DNA of 52,799 nt from Corynebacterium sp. p3-SID1241 (GTDB taxonomy: Bacteria; Actinomycetota; Actinomycetes; Mycobacteriales; Mycobacteriaceae). Below, one piece after another: positions 7,928 through 17,709 of the stretch. Each line of letters opens with the position of its first letter. Positions within the stretch are counted from its first letter, which is position 1. The notes below the pieces were generated by a model. It worked only from the letters and a program-made list of their open reading frames with translations, had not been told where the DNA came from and ran no database searches. A program made the translations under genes and the position numbers. The stretch is taken from NCBI GenBank assembly GCA_025144025.1, contig JALXWS010000017.1:1-52799 (forward strand), in the 5' to 3' direction.

Positions 7928-8854
7928 ATGACCGTCCACGATGTTGCCATCGTAGGTTCCGGCCCCGCCGGTTATACCGCCGCGCTCTACGCGGCACGCG
8001 CCGAGCTCAACCCAATTGTCTTCGAGGGCTTCGAGTACGGCGGCGAGCTAATGAATACCACCGAGGTAGAAAACTACCCCGGCTTCCAAAAGGGCATCAT
8101 GGGCCCAGAGCTCATGGAAGAAATGCGCGCCCAAGCCACCCGCTTCGGTGCTGACCTCCGTATGGAGGTCGTCGACTCCGTAGAGCTGGAAGGCGATATT
8201 AAAAAGCTGCACGTGGGTGACGAGCTCTTCGAGGCCCGCTCCGTCATCCTCGCCACCGGTGCCGCCCCGCGCCACCTTGGCGTTCCAGGTGAGGAAGAAC
8301 TTGCCGGCCGCGGCGTTTCTACCTGCGCTACGTGCGATGGCTTCTTCTTTAAAGGCCACAATATTGCCGTTATCGGCGGCGGTGACTCCGCCATGGAGGA
8401 GGCCACCTTCCTTACCAAGTTCGCGGATTCCGTCACCATCGTGAACCGCTCCGAGAACTTCCGCGCCTCCAAGATCATGCTAGAGCGCGCCCAGGCCAAC
8501 GAAAAGGTCAAGTGGGAGACCAATAAGGTCGTAGAAGAGGTTATTGAAGCCGATGGTAAGGTCGGCGGACTCAAGCTCAAGGACGTCACCAACGGCGAAA
8601 CCTCCACCTTGGACGTAACTGCCATGTTCGTAGCAATTGGCCATGATCCGCGCTCTTCCTTCCTCAATGATCAGGTCGAGCTCAATGACAATGGCTATGT
8701 TGTAGTTGACCAGCCCACCACTAAGACCTCCCTACCAGGTGTTTTCGCCTGCGGTGACTTGGTGGATGACCACTACCAGCAGGCAATTACCGCTGCCGGC
8801 TCCGGTTGCCGTGCAGCAATTGATGCGGAACATTTCCTCGCAGAAAACCGTTAA
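7928..8854 (+). CDS. trxB: Thioredoxin reductase
   Basis: A homodimeric flavoprotein that passes electrons from NADPH to thioredoxin. The 308-residue low-molecular-weight form has an N-terminal FAD site ([13 protein letters not shown], about 10-22), the redox pair CATC (Cys133, Cys136), an NADPH site ([10 protein letters not shown], about 150) and a C-terminal FAD-binding ACGD motif. Start chosen at ATG 7928 because AAGGGAG lies just upstream and the FAD fold starts at once; the open frame to 7862 adds an unrelated extension. It is followed after 6 bases by thioredoxin, so the two form one unit. TAGACT upstream (about 7877) could be a -10. Confidence 0.96.
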   Translation: MTVHDVAIVGSGPAGYTAALYAARAELNPIVFEGFEYGGELMNTTEVENYPGFQKGIMGPELMEEMRAQATRFGADLRMEVVDSVELEGDIKKLHVGDELFEARSVILATGAAPRHLGVPGEEELAGRGVSTCATCDGFFFKGHNIAVIGGGDSAMEEATFLTKFADSVTIVNRSENFRASKIMLERAQANEKVKWETNKVVEEVIEADGKVGGLKLKDVTNGETSTLDVTAMFVAIGHDPRSSFLNDQVELNDNGYVVVDQPTTKTSLPGVFACGDLVDDHYQQAITAAGSGCRAAIDAEHFLAENR

Positions 8855-8860
8855 TTTAGT

Positions 8861-9184
8861 ATGAGCAACGTCAAGAATGTAACCACCGATACGTTCCGTC
8901 AGGACGTGATCGAGTCCGATAAGCCCGTCGTCGTGGACTTCTGGGCTGAATGGTGTGGCCCCTGCAAGAAGCTTTCCCCCATCCTGGAAGAGGTGGCAGA
9001 CGAGCTTGCTGGCCAGGTCACCATCGCCAAAGTAAACGTGGATGAAGAGCGCAATCTGGGCGCCATGTTCCAGATCATGTCCATCCCAAACGTGCTGATT
9101 TTCAACCACGGCGAGAAGGTAGATGAATTTGTTGGTCTGCGTTCTAAAGATGACATCGTGGCGCAAGTGAAAAAGCAGCTTTAA
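8861..9184 (+). CDS. trxA: Thioredoxin
   Basis: A 107-residue single-domain thioredoxin with the active site WCGPC (Trp31-Cys35), the buried Asp in VVVDFWAEW and the cis-Pro loop (SIPNVLIF). It reduces disulfides in cytoplasmic proteins using TrxB, whose gene ends 6 bases upstream. In C. glutamicum the gene in this position is called trxC. An AT-rich inverted repeat follows the stop codon and separates it from cwlM. Confidence 0.95.
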   Translation: MSNVKNVTTDTFRQDVIESDKPVVVDFWAEWCGPCKKLSPILEEVADELAGQVTIAKVNVDEERNLGAMFQIMSIPNVLIFNHGEKVDEFVGLRSKDDIVAQVKKQL

Positions 9185-9188
9185 CTGT

Positions 9189-9210
9189 TAATCTAATTTC
9201 TATTAGATTA
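9189..9210. promoter_or_regulatory. AT-rich 9-bp inverted repeat between trxA and cwlM
   Basis: TAATCTAAT (9189-9197) and ATTAGATTA (9202-9210) form a perfect palindrome with a 4-base loop, starting 4 bases after the trxA stop. The stem has few G/C pairs and no T-run follows, so it is a poor intrinsic terminator. It could be an operator for the cwlM promoter or an RNA-processing site. Confidence 0.4.
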
Positions 9211-9271
9211 AGCGTGTAGAAATTCTGGAATGCGGCCCAAACTAAAGCGGGCTGCGAAAGGGGTAAAAGGC

Positions 9272-10453
9272 GTGAATCGCGTTCTTCGAGTCGGCGATAC
9301 AAGCGTGCGTGTAGCTGAAGCTCGCGCCACCTTGGCCCGTCTCGGCCTCTTGTCAGATTTCAAGAGGGAGCTTTCTGCATGGAAGAAGCAGAAGTACTCC
9401 GAGAGCGACAAGAGCTTTGATGCCAATTTGTCTGAGGTCCTCAAGGCCTTTCAGCAATCGCGCGGCATCGTGCCCACGGGTGAGATCGATGACCTCACCC
9501 TGCGCGAACTGCGCCAAGCCTCGTATACGCTCGGCAGCCGCGTGCTCAGCTACGAGCCCGCAAATACACTGGTGGGTGACGATATCTCCCAGCTGCAGCA
9601 GCAACTGCAGGAACTTGGTTTCTACCAGCAGCGTGTAGATGGCCACTTCGGCCCTAAAACCCACGCCGCGCTGAAGGAATACCAACACAACTGCGGCCTG
9701 CAAGAAGACGGTGTGTGCGGCCCCGCCACTATCCGCGCGCTTGGTCTGCTCGGCCGCCGCATCACTGGCGGCTCCGCACACAATATTCAAGAACGCGAGC
9801 GCGTGCGCAACGCAGGCCCGAAGCTGGCCGGCAAGCGCGTCGTCATCGATCCCGCCCTAAGCGGCGGCGAAGCTGGACAGCTGGTCAAGGGTCGCTTCGG
9901 CGATATTTCAGAGCAAGAAATCCTGTGGGATCTTACCCAGCGAATCGAAGGGCGCATGATTGCAGCGGGAATGGAGACCATCATCTCCCGGCCCCGCACC
10001 TCCGATGCTGATGTAAAGTCGCGCGCCGAACTGGCGAATGCCTTCGATGCGGACATTGTGATTTCTTTGGCCTGCGATTCTTACCCCAATGAGAAGGCCA
10101 ATGGTGTTGCCACCTTCTACTTTGGTTCTGAGTTGGGCAATTCCTCGCTCATTGGTGAGACCCTCTCCGGGTTCATCCAGCGCGAAATCGTCGCCCGCAC
10201 CGAGCTGCTAGACTGCGGCAACCACGGCCGCACCTGGGATCTGCTGCGCCTGACCCAGATGCCGGTCATCCAGATCGTGCTAGGATATCTGACCAACCCA
10301 GAAGACGTAAAGATTCTCACCAATCCGTCCCGCCGCGATGACATTGCCGAAGCCATCGTCATTGCAGTAAAGCGCATGTACCTCATGGAGCAGGACACCG
10401 CCGTGACAGGCGCATATAAGTTCTCCGAGCTTCTGCAAGCCGAGCAGGCCTAG
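9272..10453 (+). CDS. cwlM: CwlM-type peptidoglycan-binding pseudo-amidase
   Basis: About 393 residues with two peptidoglycan-binding repeats (about 5-80 and 105-160, including RVDGHFGPKTHAALKEYQ) and a C-terminal N-acetylmuramoyl-L-alanine amidase (Amidase_3) fold. The motif expected to carry the first zinc His (DPGHGG in active enzymes) reads DPALSGG, the second (SIHAN) reads SLACD, and the C-terminal catalytic-Glu segment reads IQIVLGYLTN, so it should be catalytically dead. In mycobacteria CwlM is an essential non-enzymatic protein that, when phosphorylated by PknB, activates MurA. Start set at GTG 9272 after AAAGGGG (9257-9263); the frame is open upstream to 9230. It is convergent with the gene at 10464. 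Confidence 0.88.
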   Translation: MNRVLRVGDTSVRVAEARATLARLGLLSDFKRELSAWKKQKYSESDKSFDANLSEVLKAFQQSRGIVPTGEIDDLTLRELRQASYTLGSRVLSYEPANTLVGDDISQLQQQLQELGFYQQRVDGHFGPKTHAALKEYQHNCGLQEDGVCGPATIRALGLLGRRITGGSAHNIQERERVRNAGPKLAGKRVVIDPALSGGEAGQLVKGRFGDISEQEILWDLTQRIEGRMIAAGMETIISRPRTSDADVKSRAELANAFDADIVISLACDSYPNEKANGVATFYFGSELGNSSLIGETLSGFIQREIVARTELLDCGNHGRTWDLLRLTQMPVIQIVLGYLTNPEDVKILTNPSRRDDIAEAIVIAVKRMYLMEQDTAVTGAYKFSELLQAEQA

Positions 10454-10463
10454 ACCTAGTCAC

Positions 10464-11042
10464 CTAAGCCAAAGCGCGAGCAAGCAAATCTTCAACAGCC
10501 GCCGCACTGAGCACATCGTGCTCCGGTGGAAGCTCCAAGCGCAGGCGGGGGAGTACTGGGTGATCGGCCGCCACCTCGAAGCCCGCTGAGCGCAGGGAGT
10601 CATAAGCCATTAGCCCGATATAGGCTGGCTTATGGCCCAAAAATTCTGCCGCAGTGACGGGGTCACCGTAATAGCCAAAAGCCTCTACTGCGCAGCTGCC
10701 GCGGTTAGTTAGGTGCATAATGGCGGCGTCGACAAGCACTGCCTCAATGCCACGCCCCGCTAAATGCGCCTTGACGAAGAGCGAGGTAATAACCTCCGCA
10801 TCCTCAGAAATGGGTGCGGTGGGAAGTTTGGCGGTGCCGGCGGCATCCTCGCGGGAGCAAAACAAAATGGTGGCGTCCTCGCCCACGGTAAAGCCGCACT
10901 GCCCAAAAGACAGCAGGGTAGTAGCCAGCCATGCTTCCTTTTCAAAAACGGGATCGCTGACCGCAGCCTCAAGCTCCCAAAAGGTACTACGCGCAGCCTG
11001 GCGGTGGATGCGCGTGCCTTCGATCACCGGCTCGAGGATCAT
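10464..11042 (-). CDS. Conserved protein downstream of parB (Rv3916c-like, possible GNAT fold)
   Basis: A 192-residue cytoplasmic protein in the slot between cwlM and parB, the same place as Rv3916c in Mycobacterium. The middle part (ITSLFVKAHLAGRGIEAVLVDAAIMHLTNRG) resembles the acetyl-CoA-binding strand-loop-helix of GNAT acetyltransferases, with GRGIEAVL as the pyrophosphate loop. The N-terminal half contains Cys-rich segments. Its ATG lies 9 bases after the parB stop, so it is probably the last gene of the parA-parB unit. Substrate unknown; the GNAT assignment is moderate. Confidence 0.72.
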   Translation of the reverse strand: MILEPVIEGTRIHRQAARSTFWELEAAVSDPVFEKEAWLATTLLSFGQCGFTVGEDATILFCSREDAAGTAKLPTAPISEDAEVITSLFVKAHLAGRGIEAVLVDAAIMHLTNRGSCAVEAFGYYGDPVTAAEFLGHKPAYIGLMAYDSLRSAGFEVAADHPVLPRLRLELPPEHDVLSAAAVEDLLARALA

Positions 11043-11051
11043 CGCCTCGGA

Positions 11052-12092
11052 CTACTGCTGGCCCTCAATAAGCGACATGATGCGCTCGAAATCTTCTTGG
11101 TCGCCAAATTCCACGACCATCTTTCCTTTGCGCTTGCCCATTGTCACGGTGACCTTGGTATCGAAGCGATCGGACAGCCGCTCGGCGGAATCGGTGAAGT
11201 ACTGCGGCTGCGGCGCTGGCTGCTTCTTCCTAGATTCAGCCGGTTTGCCGTCACGCTTATAGAGGGTCACGGCCTCCTCAGTAGCGCGCACGGAAAGGCC
11301 CTCCGCGATAATGCGGTTGGCAATGTACTCCATAGCCTCGGTGTCCTCCAAGGACAAAAGCGCGCGGGCATGGCCGGCAGATAAGGTCCCGGCGGCAACG
11401 CGCTTTTGTACCTCTACTGGCAGCTTGAGCAGGCGCAGCATATTGGTTACTTGCGGGCGCGAACGGCCAATGCGGTCCGCCAGCTCGTTTTGTGTAACGC
11501 CGAATTCTTCCAGCAGCTGCTGGTAAGCATGCGCCTCTTCCAAGGGGTTGAGCTGCACGCGGTGGATATTTTCCAGCAGGGCATCGCGCAGCAGGTTGTC
11601 ATCTTTGGTATCGCGCACGATGGCTGGAATTGTAGCTAGACCTGCCTTGGAAGAGGCGCGCCAACGGCGCTCACCCATAATGAGCTCAAAGCCGCCTTCT
11701 TCGGAAGGACGCACAACAACAGGCTGCAAAAGGCCGAACTCGCGAATGGAGTGTACGAGCTCGGCAAGCTCATCTTCATCGAAGACGGTGCGTGGCTGTT
11801 TGGGGTTGGGGATAATATCCCCAATAGAAATCTCGCGATAGGTCGCGCCAATGGGGGCCGGAGTGGACTGGCGCTTCTTGGAAGACTTAGAACCCGAATC
11901 CTGTTGAATGGTCGGGGCACCTTTAACGCGCTTGCCCTCGCCACCCTTACGGCCCGGCTGCGGAGTGGAATTGCCTAAGATGATATCCGCAGCGGAATCG
12001 CCCAGGCGCGGCTTGCGGGTAGGTGCATCAGGACCGGACGGGATGAGTGCGGCTAGGCCTTTGCCAAGGCCGCCTTGCTTCTGTTCTGCCAT
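11052..12092 (-). CDS. parB: Chromosome partitioning protein ParB
   Basis: A CTP-dependent DNA clamp that loads at parS sites and links origins to ParA. The 346 residues contain a basic linker (about 1-75), the N-terminal CTPase domain with GERRWRAS (nucleotide-binding box) and ENIHR, a helix-turn-helix domain ([19 protein letters not shown]) and a C-terminal dimerisation region (about 290-346). It follows parA by 6 bases. I saw no TGTTTCACGTGAAACA parS site in this window, so the loading sites must lie elsewhere or be diverged. Confidence 0.95.
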   Translation of the reverse strand: MAEQKQGGLGKGLAALIPSGPDAPTRKPRLGDSAADIILGNSTPQPGRKGGEGKRVKGAPTIQQDSGSKSSKKRQSTPAPIGATYREISIGDIIPNPKQPRTVFDEDELAELVHSIREFGLLQPVVVRPSEEGGFELIMGERRWRASSKAGLATIPAIVRDTKDDNLLRDALLENIHRVQLNPLEEAHAYQQLLEEFGVTQNELADRIGRSRPQVTNMLRLLKLPVEVQKRVAAGTLSAGHARALLSLEDTEAMEYIANRIIAEGLSVRATEEAVTLYKRDGKPAESRKKQPAPQPQYFTDSAERLSDRFDTKVTVTMGKRKGKMVVEFGDQEDFERIMSLIEGQQ

Positions 12093-12098
12093 GAGTTC

Positions 12099-12947
12099 CT
12101 ATCCTTCCAATTCCGCGTAAATCTCTGGGCTTACGCCAATCGCACCGGTTGTCGGATGCGGGCGATAATCGCCGCGCCGGTTGAGCTCGCGAGCCGCCGC
12201 AAGGTAGGCCCGCGCACCAGTAGATGAGGGCGCGTAATCAATAACCGTAGTACCGTACCCCGGCGCCTCGGAAACACGCACGGAGCGCGGGATAACATTG
12301 CCCAGCACCACGGCACCGAACTGCTCGCGAACGTTATCAGCCACATCTTCCGCCAGACGGGTGCGAGCATCATACATAGTAAGCAGCACGGCGGAAATGT
12401 GTAAGTCCTCGTTGAGGTGTTCACGAATCATGGAGATATTACCCAAAAGCTGGCCCACGCCCTCTAGGGCGTAGTACTCACATTGAATCGGGATGATGAC
12501 CTCTTCAGCGCACGTCATCGCATTGATGGTAAGCAGGCCAAGCGATGGCGGGCAGTCAATGAAGACATATTCGAAGCCATGCTCTTCCAGGAAGCCGTTA
12601 TGTAGGGCGTCATAGAGCCGAAATTCGCGGCGTACCAGAGACACCATTTCAATCTCCGCGCCAGCCAAGTCGATGGTGGCGGGGATGCAAAAGAGATTCT
12701 CATTGTGGGAAGAAGGCTGCATAGCCTTTTCCGCATTGCAGTCACCTAGGAGGACCTCATAGCTGGAATCGGTGCCGGAGTTATGTTCCGCGCCCATGGC
12801 CGTGGAGGCGTTTCCCTGCGGGTCGAGGTCGATCACCAGCACTTTCTTGCCCTCTGTAGCTAGCGCTGCGGCCAAGTTAGCGGCGGAGGTGGTTTTACCT
12901 ACGCCGCCTTTCTGGTTAGCAATGGTGATAAGGCGCGGATTAGTCAT
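12099..12947 (-). CDS. parA: Chromosome partitioning ATPase ParA
   Basis: A 282-residue Walker-type ATPase with the deviant Walker A motif KGGVGKTT (residues 13-20), Walker A' (VIDLDPQGN) and Walker B (YVFIDCPPSLG). In Corynebacterium ParA pulls ParB-bound origins towards the cell poles. ATG 12947 lies 10 bases after the rsmG stop, and parB follows 6 bases downstream, so parA is inside a leftward rsmG-parA-parB unit. The C-terminal extension beyond the core is somewhat longer than in plasmid ParA. Confidence 0.96.
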   Translation of the reverse strand: MTNPRLITIANQKGGVGKTTSAANLAAALATEGKKVLVIDLDPQGNASTAMGAEHNSGTDSSYEVLLGDCNAEKAMQPSSHNENLFCIPATIDLAGAEIEMVSLVRREFRLYDALHNGFLEEHGFEYVFIDCPPSLGLLTINAMTCAEEVIIPIQCEYYALEGVGQLLGNISMIREHLNEDLHISAVLLTMYDARTRLAEDVADNVREQFGAVVLGNVIPRSVRVSEAPGYGTTVIDYAPSSTGARAYLAAARELNRRGDYRPHPTTGAIGVSPEIYAELEG

Positions 12948-12957
12948 GCCGTCTACT

Positions 12958-13566
12958 TTAGTTCACGCGCGGGACACGAATGATCGTGGTTCCCTCGATG
13001 GTGCTGACCTCGGCCTTTCCTCCGCCGGCCTTCTTAATGTCGGCGGCATCCCGCTCCAATTCCTCATGTACCGAGGAGCCCTTCAGCGCGATCATCTCGC
13101 CACCTTTACGAACAAGCGGCAGGGACCATTTGGCCAGCTTGCCCAGCGGTGCCACGGCCCGAGAAGTAACCACGTCCGCTCCCGCCACGGCTTTTTTGAT
13201 CGGTCCTTCCTCGGCACGGCCACGCAGTACCGTGACACTGCCTAGGCCAAGCTCCTCAACGACCTCGTTGAGGTAGTTATAGCGCTTGAGCAACGGCTCA
13301 ATCAGCGTGATTTGCAGGTCCGGGCGCGCAATGGCCAGCGGAATACCGGGCAACCCAGCACCCGAGCCGACGTCGATAACCGTGGCATCTTCTGGGATAG
13401 CCTGCTTGACGACGGCGCAATTAATAATGTGCCTATCCCACAAGCGTGGCACCTCGCGGGGGCCTATAAAACCACGAATGGACCCGTCCGTAGCGAGCGA
13501 ATCATGGTAAGCCTGCGCGAGGGGCAAGCGGGAGCCGAATACTACTGACGGGTCCATCTCGGACAC
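12958..13566 (-). CDS. rsmG: 16S rRNA (guanine527-N7)-methyltransferase
   Basis: A 202-residue Rossmann-fold methyltransferase that methylates G527 of 16S rRNA with S-adenosylmethionine. The SAM-binding loop [16 protein letters not shown] is about residues 62-77, and [14 protein letters not shown] is the conserved RsmG segment after it. It lies between yidC (20 bases upstream) and parA (10 bases downstream), the usual place for rsmG (gidB) at bacterial origins. Loss of this enzyme is known to give low-level streptomycin resistance; the gene here is intact. Confidence 0.95.
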   Translation of the reverse strand: MSEMDPSVVFGSRLPLAQAYHDSLATDGSIRGFIGPREVPRLWDRHIINCAVVKQAIPEDATVIDVGSGAGLPGIPLAIARPDLQITLIEPLLKRYNYLNEVVEELGLGSVTVLRGRAEEGPIKKAVAGADVVTSRAVAPLGKLAKWSLPLVRKGGEMIALKGSSVHEELERDAADIKKAGGGKAEVSTIEGTTIIRVPRVN

Positions 13567-13586
13567 GATGGGGTTCTCCTCCGTGT

Positions 13587-14564
13587 TTATTTGTTTTTGC
13601 GCTGTTTCTTTGTGCGGTTGTCCTTCTTACGGGCACCCGGCTTAGGAGCGGAGGTGCGCTTGGCCTCAGCCTTAGCGGCTTCCTCCTCTTCTTCCTCGCG
13701 GTCCATCTTGGCATAGACAATGCGGGTTTGGAAGAAGGTCCAAACGGTATTGGCCATCATGTAAAACAGCAGACCAATTGGCCAGATGAAGCCGGAGAAA
13801 ATCAGCATGGCCGGCATGACCCACAGCATCATCTTGGACATCATGGCCATTTGCTGTTGCATCATTTCCGCATTCTGGCCCTGCGGAGCTTGGGTTTTGC
13901 CAGCAGCACGACGCTTTTCTTGACGGTTCAAGCTCATGCGGGCATTGAAGTGGGTCATGACTGCAATGATGGCAATCATCGGAACGATGATTACTGCCGC
14001 CTGGCTAGTGGTCACGCCTTCTACAATCGGCGAATTCAAACGCAGATTGGTCACCAGTGGTACATCAAAGATCTTGGCATCTAGGAATTGTTGAACCAGA
14101 TCCGGCTTGAAGATGTAGTTCGCGGTATTGGCGTTTTCTTCAATAGACATCGGATCGCCACTGGGGTGGCCAATACCACCGGCCACAGCGACGGTGCGGT
14201 CGAAAGAGCGCAGCACGTGGAACAAACCAACGAACATCGGAATCTGCGCAAAGACTGGTAGGCAACCCGCCACCGGACGGACTCCGGATTCCTTGTAGAC
14301 CTTCTGCATTTCCTGCGCGGCCTTGGTTTGGTCGTTGCCATACTTCGCCCGAATTTCCTGCACCTTAGGTTGGATTTCCTGCATTTTGCGCGAAGAGCGA
14401 ATCTGGCTGATGGTCGGCTTGACCATTAGCGCCTTAAGCGTCCAGGTCAGCAGCACAATGGCCAGGATCCACGTAATGCCCCAGGATGGGTCCATTACGA
14501 GGGATAGCAGCCAGTGCCAGAACCATAAAACGGCCGAGATTGGCCAGTAAATGAAATTAAGCAC
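13587..14564 (-). CDS. yidC: Membrane protein insertase YidC
   Basis: A 325-residue Oxa1/YidC/Alb3 insertase with five predicted transmembrane helices. The hydrophilic loop after helix 1 (about 55-85) is followed by [19 protein letters not shown], which is typical of YidC, and the tail is very basic (from about 285: [14 protein letters not shown] then [16 protein letters not shown]) for ribosome contact. Start is GTG 14564 after GAGGA in the yidD stop region. It is in the leftward rpmH-rnpA-yidD-yidC-rsmG unit. The tail's acidic-then-basic pattern is common in actinobacteria. Confidence 0.95.
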   Translation of the reverse strand: MLNFIYWPISAVLWFWHWLLSLVMDPSWGITWILAIVLLTWTLKALMVKPTISQIRSSRKMQEIQPKVQEIRAKYGNDQTKAAQEMQKVYKESGVRPVAGCLPVFAQIPMFVGLFHVLRSFDRTVAVAGGIGHPSGDPMSIEENANTANYIFKPDLVQQFLDAKIFDVPLVTNLRLNSPIVEGVTTSQAAVIIVPMIAIIAVMTHFNARMSLNRQEKRRAAGKTQAPQGQNAEMMQQQMAMMSKMMLWVMPAMLIFSGFIWPIGLLFYMMANTVWTFFQTRIVYAKMDREEEEEEAAKAEAKRTSAPKPGARKKDNRTKKQRKNK

Positions 14565-14577
14565 GAGTGTTTAATCC

Positions 14578-14853
14578 TCAGTTGTTGTTGGTATCCGGGA
14601 CTGGGTCAAACCCACCCGGATGCCAGGGACCACATTTGCAGACCCTAGCTATTGCCATCGCCGTACCCTTAAATGCGCCGTGTTTGGATAATGCTTCAAG
14701 GGCATAAGCACTGCATGTCGGTTCGAACCGACAGGTCGATACCATCTTAAGGCCAGAGACATGTTTTTGGTAGAAACGAACCACTTTTACCATTGGTTCG
14801 GCTAATCCTCTGGCCGGTGGAATTTCCTCCCCGCGGGAATTTAGATATCCCAT
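14578..14853 (-). CDS. yidD: Membrane protein insertion efficiency factor YidD
   Basis: A 91-residue small protein with the YidD Cys signature: [20 protein letters not shown] followed by [15 protein letters not shown]. It has an amphipathic N-terminal helix ([12 protein letters not shown]). The family helps YidC-dependent membrane insertion. The ATG at 14853 overlaps the end of rnpA by 13 bases and yidC begins 13 bases after its stop, so translation is tightly coupled. Confidence 0.93.
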   Translation of the reverse strand: MGYLNSRGEEIPPARGLAEPMVKVVRFYQKHVSGLKMVSTCRFEPTCSAYALEALSKHGAFKGTAMAIARVCKCGPWHPGGFDPVPDTNNN

Positions 14854-15203
14854 TGTTTGCGCAGCGCTTTGGCAAGATCTTTTTCTAGTTGCTCACTGCT
14901 GGCAGTAGCGCTGGCGGGAAGGGCACGGATGACGACGTCCACGCTGGCAGGCAGCTTAGGGACAAATGTCATGCACACATGCCGAAGCCGCCGGGAGGTG
15001 CGGTGGCGAACCACTGCATTCCCGACGGCTTTGGAAACAATCAGCCCGAATCGCGGCCCAGAGGCCGCGATACCGGCTGCCTTGTCCGTACCTGCGTTAT
15101 CGCGCGCATGCACGACGACCGTACGAGTGCCCGCCCGGCGGCTGCCCTTCATCGTGCGCCGAAATTGCACCGGCGACGTGAGCTTATGCTGGGCTGGAAG
15201 CAT
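14841..15203 (-). CDS. rnpA: Ribonuclease P protein component
   Basis: A 120-residue basic protein that helps the RNase P RNA cut tRNA 5' leaders. The RNP motif is visible as [29 protein letters not shown] (split here as [16 protein letters not shown]), and the N-terminus [17 protein letters not shown] is characteristic. The ATG lies 3 bases after the rpmH stop. The partner RNA gene (rnpB) is not in this window. Confidence 0.94.
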   Translation of the reverse strand: MLPAQHKLTSPVQFRRTMKGSRRAGTRTVVVHARDNAGTDKAAGIAASGPRFGLIVSKAVGNAVVRHRTSRRLRHVCMTFVPKLPASVDVVIRALPASATASSEQLEKDLAKALRKQWDI

Positions 15204-15206
15204 AAC

Positions 15207-15350
15207 TTATGCAGTCAGCTTTGCGCGGCCCTTCTTGCGACGAGCTGCAACGATTGCGCGACCTGCACGGGTGCTCATGCGGGTGCGGAAGCCGTGCTTA
15301 CGAGCACGACGACGGTTGTTCGGCTGGAACGTGCGCTTACCCTTTGCCAC
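15207..15350 (-). CDS. rpmH: 50S ribosomal protein L34
   Basis: A 47-residue, extremely basic ribosomal protein matching L34: [19 protein letters not shown] at the start and [12 protein letters not shown] at the end. Start is GTG 15350 preceded by AAGGAGA, 6 bases upstream; the open frame to 15407 is an artefact of the leader. It is the first gene of the leftward unit, and its promoter lies inside the left half of oriC. Confidence 0.96.
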   Translation of the reverse strand: MAKGKRTFQPNNRRRARKHGFRTRMSTRAGRAIVAARRKKGRAKLTA

Positions 15351-15407
15351 GTTAATTCTCCTTGAAGTTGTGCGTAGGCACACCGCCGCTGCTAGGCAGC
15401 GGCGCAC

Positions 15408-16023
15408 CTACTGATGAATAGATTCCATGAACCTGACGCGTCACAGTCTCTCCGGTGCACAGCGAGCCAATGGGCCCAGCCAGTACGAGGTGACGCGGTC
15501 ACTTTCACGCGCAACTCTTTGTTGCAATAGACCATGCCAGACTACGTGATTTCTGCCGCTGGAAACAAATCGACACCCGGGTACACCCGAAATTACATAA
15601 ATGTTTTTTCCTGCAGCTAGGCGGCCAGATTCCGGGCTCTTACTGCGCCTAATCCACCGCGCCGGAGGACCCGCCCGAACCGGCGCCCGGGTGGTGAATT
15701 TTTCTCGCTAGACACACCCGCCATTTCGGCGGTACAACAGAAGAATCAAATTCCACAGCCAAGCCAGGCATGTGGATAACTCTAAATCAGCACTTGAGAC
15801 TTTTGTAGTTTCCGCAGCTTAGAGCCATAAACCGGCCAATGAAGAGTTATCCACAGCCATGAACTAAGCTGTGAATAACTATTTCATCCACACCTGTGGA
15901 TAACTCTGTGGAGATCGAGGTGACTCGATAAAAACCGATGTGAAAACCACAGTGGAATCCGCGGTGAAAATTATAATTCCATGTCCATCCGTCCCCGACT
16001 AAATTCCACAAAGGTAGCCTGTT
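15408..16023. other. oriC, left part (rpmH-dnaA intergenic)
   Basis: An AT-rich 0.6-kb region with DnaA boxes (TTATCCACA on either strand). Perfect boxes are at 15771-15779 (minus), 15847-15855 (plus) and 15895-15903 (minus); TGTGAATAA at 15870-15878 is a one-mismatch copy. The boxes cluster within 135 bp, about 120 bp before dnaA. This is where oriC or part of it sits in other Corynebacterium chromosomes. A dnaA promoter is embedded. No gene of its own is seen; a leftward frame at 15847-16128 is a shadow. Confidence 0.88.
15972..15977 (+). promoter_or_regulatory. Candidate -10 box of dnaA
   Basis: A perfect TATAAT lies 46 bases before the dnaA GTG and about 70 bases after the last perfect DnaA box, so DnaA bound there could autoregulate transcription. 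No good -35 is visible, which is usual in Corynebacterium. An AAAGG ribosome-binding site lies at about 16010-16014. Confidence 0.5.
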
Positions 16024-17658
16024 GTGACTGACCCACAAGCGAACCTGCATGCCGTTTGGCGCGCGGTCGTTGATGACCTGCTCGCACAATCCGAGCAACC
16101 CAATTCCGAGGTCCCCAGTTTTTCGCATTCACAACGCCTCTACCTCCAGCTGGTTCGTCCCATCATGATGGTCGACGGGTATACCCTTGTCGCCGCTGAG
16201 AACTTGGATGCCAAAAATGTGGTCGAAAATGAACTAGGCGAGCACATCGCTAAGGCATTAACCCGCCACCTCGGGCGTCCCTGCTCCTTCGCGGTCACTC
16301 TTGCTACACCGCAAGAACCGCAACCACCGGCCACAGAGCCCTCTCCCCAGGCAGCTCCTCCTCAGCAGCAGGCTCCCCAAACGCAGCCTCCGCAGAACGC
16401 GGAATCCCCCCAGACTTACATTCCACGCCCACAACAGACCGATACCGCTGCACAACAGGCACCCACCCAGAACAATTGGCAGTCCAGCCACGCTCCAGCC
16501 AGCCTGGATGAGCTAGCCCAGCACTATAACCAACAGCAGGCAGAATCCGCTGGCAACTTCTCTGGTACGGCTACCAACGCTGCGCGCATCCCACGCGAAG
16601 CCCCAGCACACGATCCCAACCGCGAGACTTCGCTGAATCCAAAGCATACCTTCGATAGCTTCGTAATCGGCTCTTCGAATCGTTTTGCCAATGGTGCCGC
16701 CGTAGCCGTGGCCGAAAACCCCGCCCGTGCCTATAACCCCCTATTTATCTGGGGCGGTTCTGGTCTAGGCAAAACGCACCTTTTGCACGCTGCGGGCAAT
16801 TATGCCCAAGTGCTGCACCCGGGCCTGCGCGTGAAATACGTGTCTTCGGAAGAATTTACGAATGACTATATTAATTCGCTGCGGGATGACCGCCAGGAAT
16901 CATTCAAGCGGCGCTACCGTAATCTCGACATTTTGATGGTCGATGATATCCAGTTCTTGGAAGGCAAGGAATCGACCCAGGAAGAGTTCTTCCATACTTT
17001 CAATGCGCTGCACCAAGCCAATAAGCAGATCATTTTGTCTTCAGACCGCCCGCCGAAGCAACTGACGACATTGGAGGATCGCCTCCGCACCCGCTTTGAA
17101 GGCGGTCTTATTACCGATATTCAGCCGCCAGATCTAGAAACGCGCATCGCGATTTTGATGAAAAAGGCAGCCAATGATGGCACCGAAGTAGACCGCTCCG
17201 TGCTGGAGCTCATTGCCTCGCGCTTTGAATCTTCTATTCGCGAGCTCGAAGGCGCGCTCATCCGTGTTTCGGCCTATTCTTCTTTGGTTAATGAACCAAT
17301 CAACGTGGAGATGGCGGAAATCGCATTGCGTGATTTGGCCCCGGATTCCGCTGATCGGCAAATCACCGCTACCTCGATCATGGAGGTCACGGCAGAATTT
17401 TTCGATATTGATGTAGAAACTCTGCGCGGTGCCGGAAAGAAGCGTGCGGTGGCGCATGCTCGTCAGCTGGCTATGTATCTGTGCCGCGAGCTTACCGAGC
17501 TATCCCTTCCTAAGATCGGCGAACAGTTCGGCGGTAAGGACCACACCACCGTTATTTATGCGGATCGCAAGATTCGTAAGGAGATGACTGAAAAGCGCAA
17601 TACATATGACGAGATCCAGGCACTAACCCAGCGCATCAAAAACCGCGGACGCGCCTAA
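16024..17658 (+). CDS. dnaA: Chromosomal replication initiator DnaA
   Basis: The 544-residue initiator that binds the boxes on both sides of its gene and melts oriC. Domain I is about 1-90; domain II is an unusually Pro/Gln-rich linker (about 95-165); domain III is the AAA+ ATPase with Walker [12 protein letters not shown], Walker [11 protein letters not shown] and the Arg-finger region LRTRFEGGL; domain IV ends with the signature [15 protein letters not shown]. Start is GTG 16024 with AAAGG upstream. A terminator-like hairpin follows, so dnaA and dnaN are transcribed separately here. Confidence 0.98.
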   Translation: MTDPQANLHAVWRAVVDDLLAQSEQPNSEVPSFSHSQRLYLQLVRPIMMVDGYTLVAAENLDAKNVVENELGEHIAKALTRHLGRPCSFAVTLATPQEPQPPATEPSPQAAPPQQQAPQTQPPQNAESPQTYIPRPQQTDTAAQQAPTQNNWQSSHAPASLDELAQHYNQQQAESAGNFSGTATNAARIPREAPAHDPNRETSLNPKHTFDSFVIGSSNRFANGAAVAVAENPARAYNPLFIWGGSGLGKTHLLHAAGNYAQVLHPGLRVKYVSSEEFTNDYINSLRDDRQESFKRRYRNLDILMVDDIQFLEGKESTQEEFFHTFNALHQANKQIILSSDRPPKQLTTLEDRLRTRFEGGLITDIQPPDLETRIAILMKKAANDGTEVDRSVLELIASRFESSIRELEGALIRVSAYSSLVNEPINVEMAEIALRDLAPDSADRQITATSIMEVTAEFFDIDVETLRGAGKKRAVAHARQLAMYLCRELTELSLPKIGEQFGGKDHTTVIYADRKIRKEMTEKRNTYDEIQALTQRIKNRGRA

Positions 17659-17677
17659 TCCTCGCATAAATTGTTTC

Positions 17678-17709
17678 AGCGCCTTCCTTATATAATGGAG
17701 GGCGCTTTT
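17678..17709 (+). terminator. Intrinsic terminator after dnaA
   Basis: AGCGCCTTCC (17678-17687) pairs with GGAGGGCGCT (17697-17706) with one G-T wobble, a 9-base loop and a following T-run. It lies 20 bases after the dnaA stop. Confidence 0.75.
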
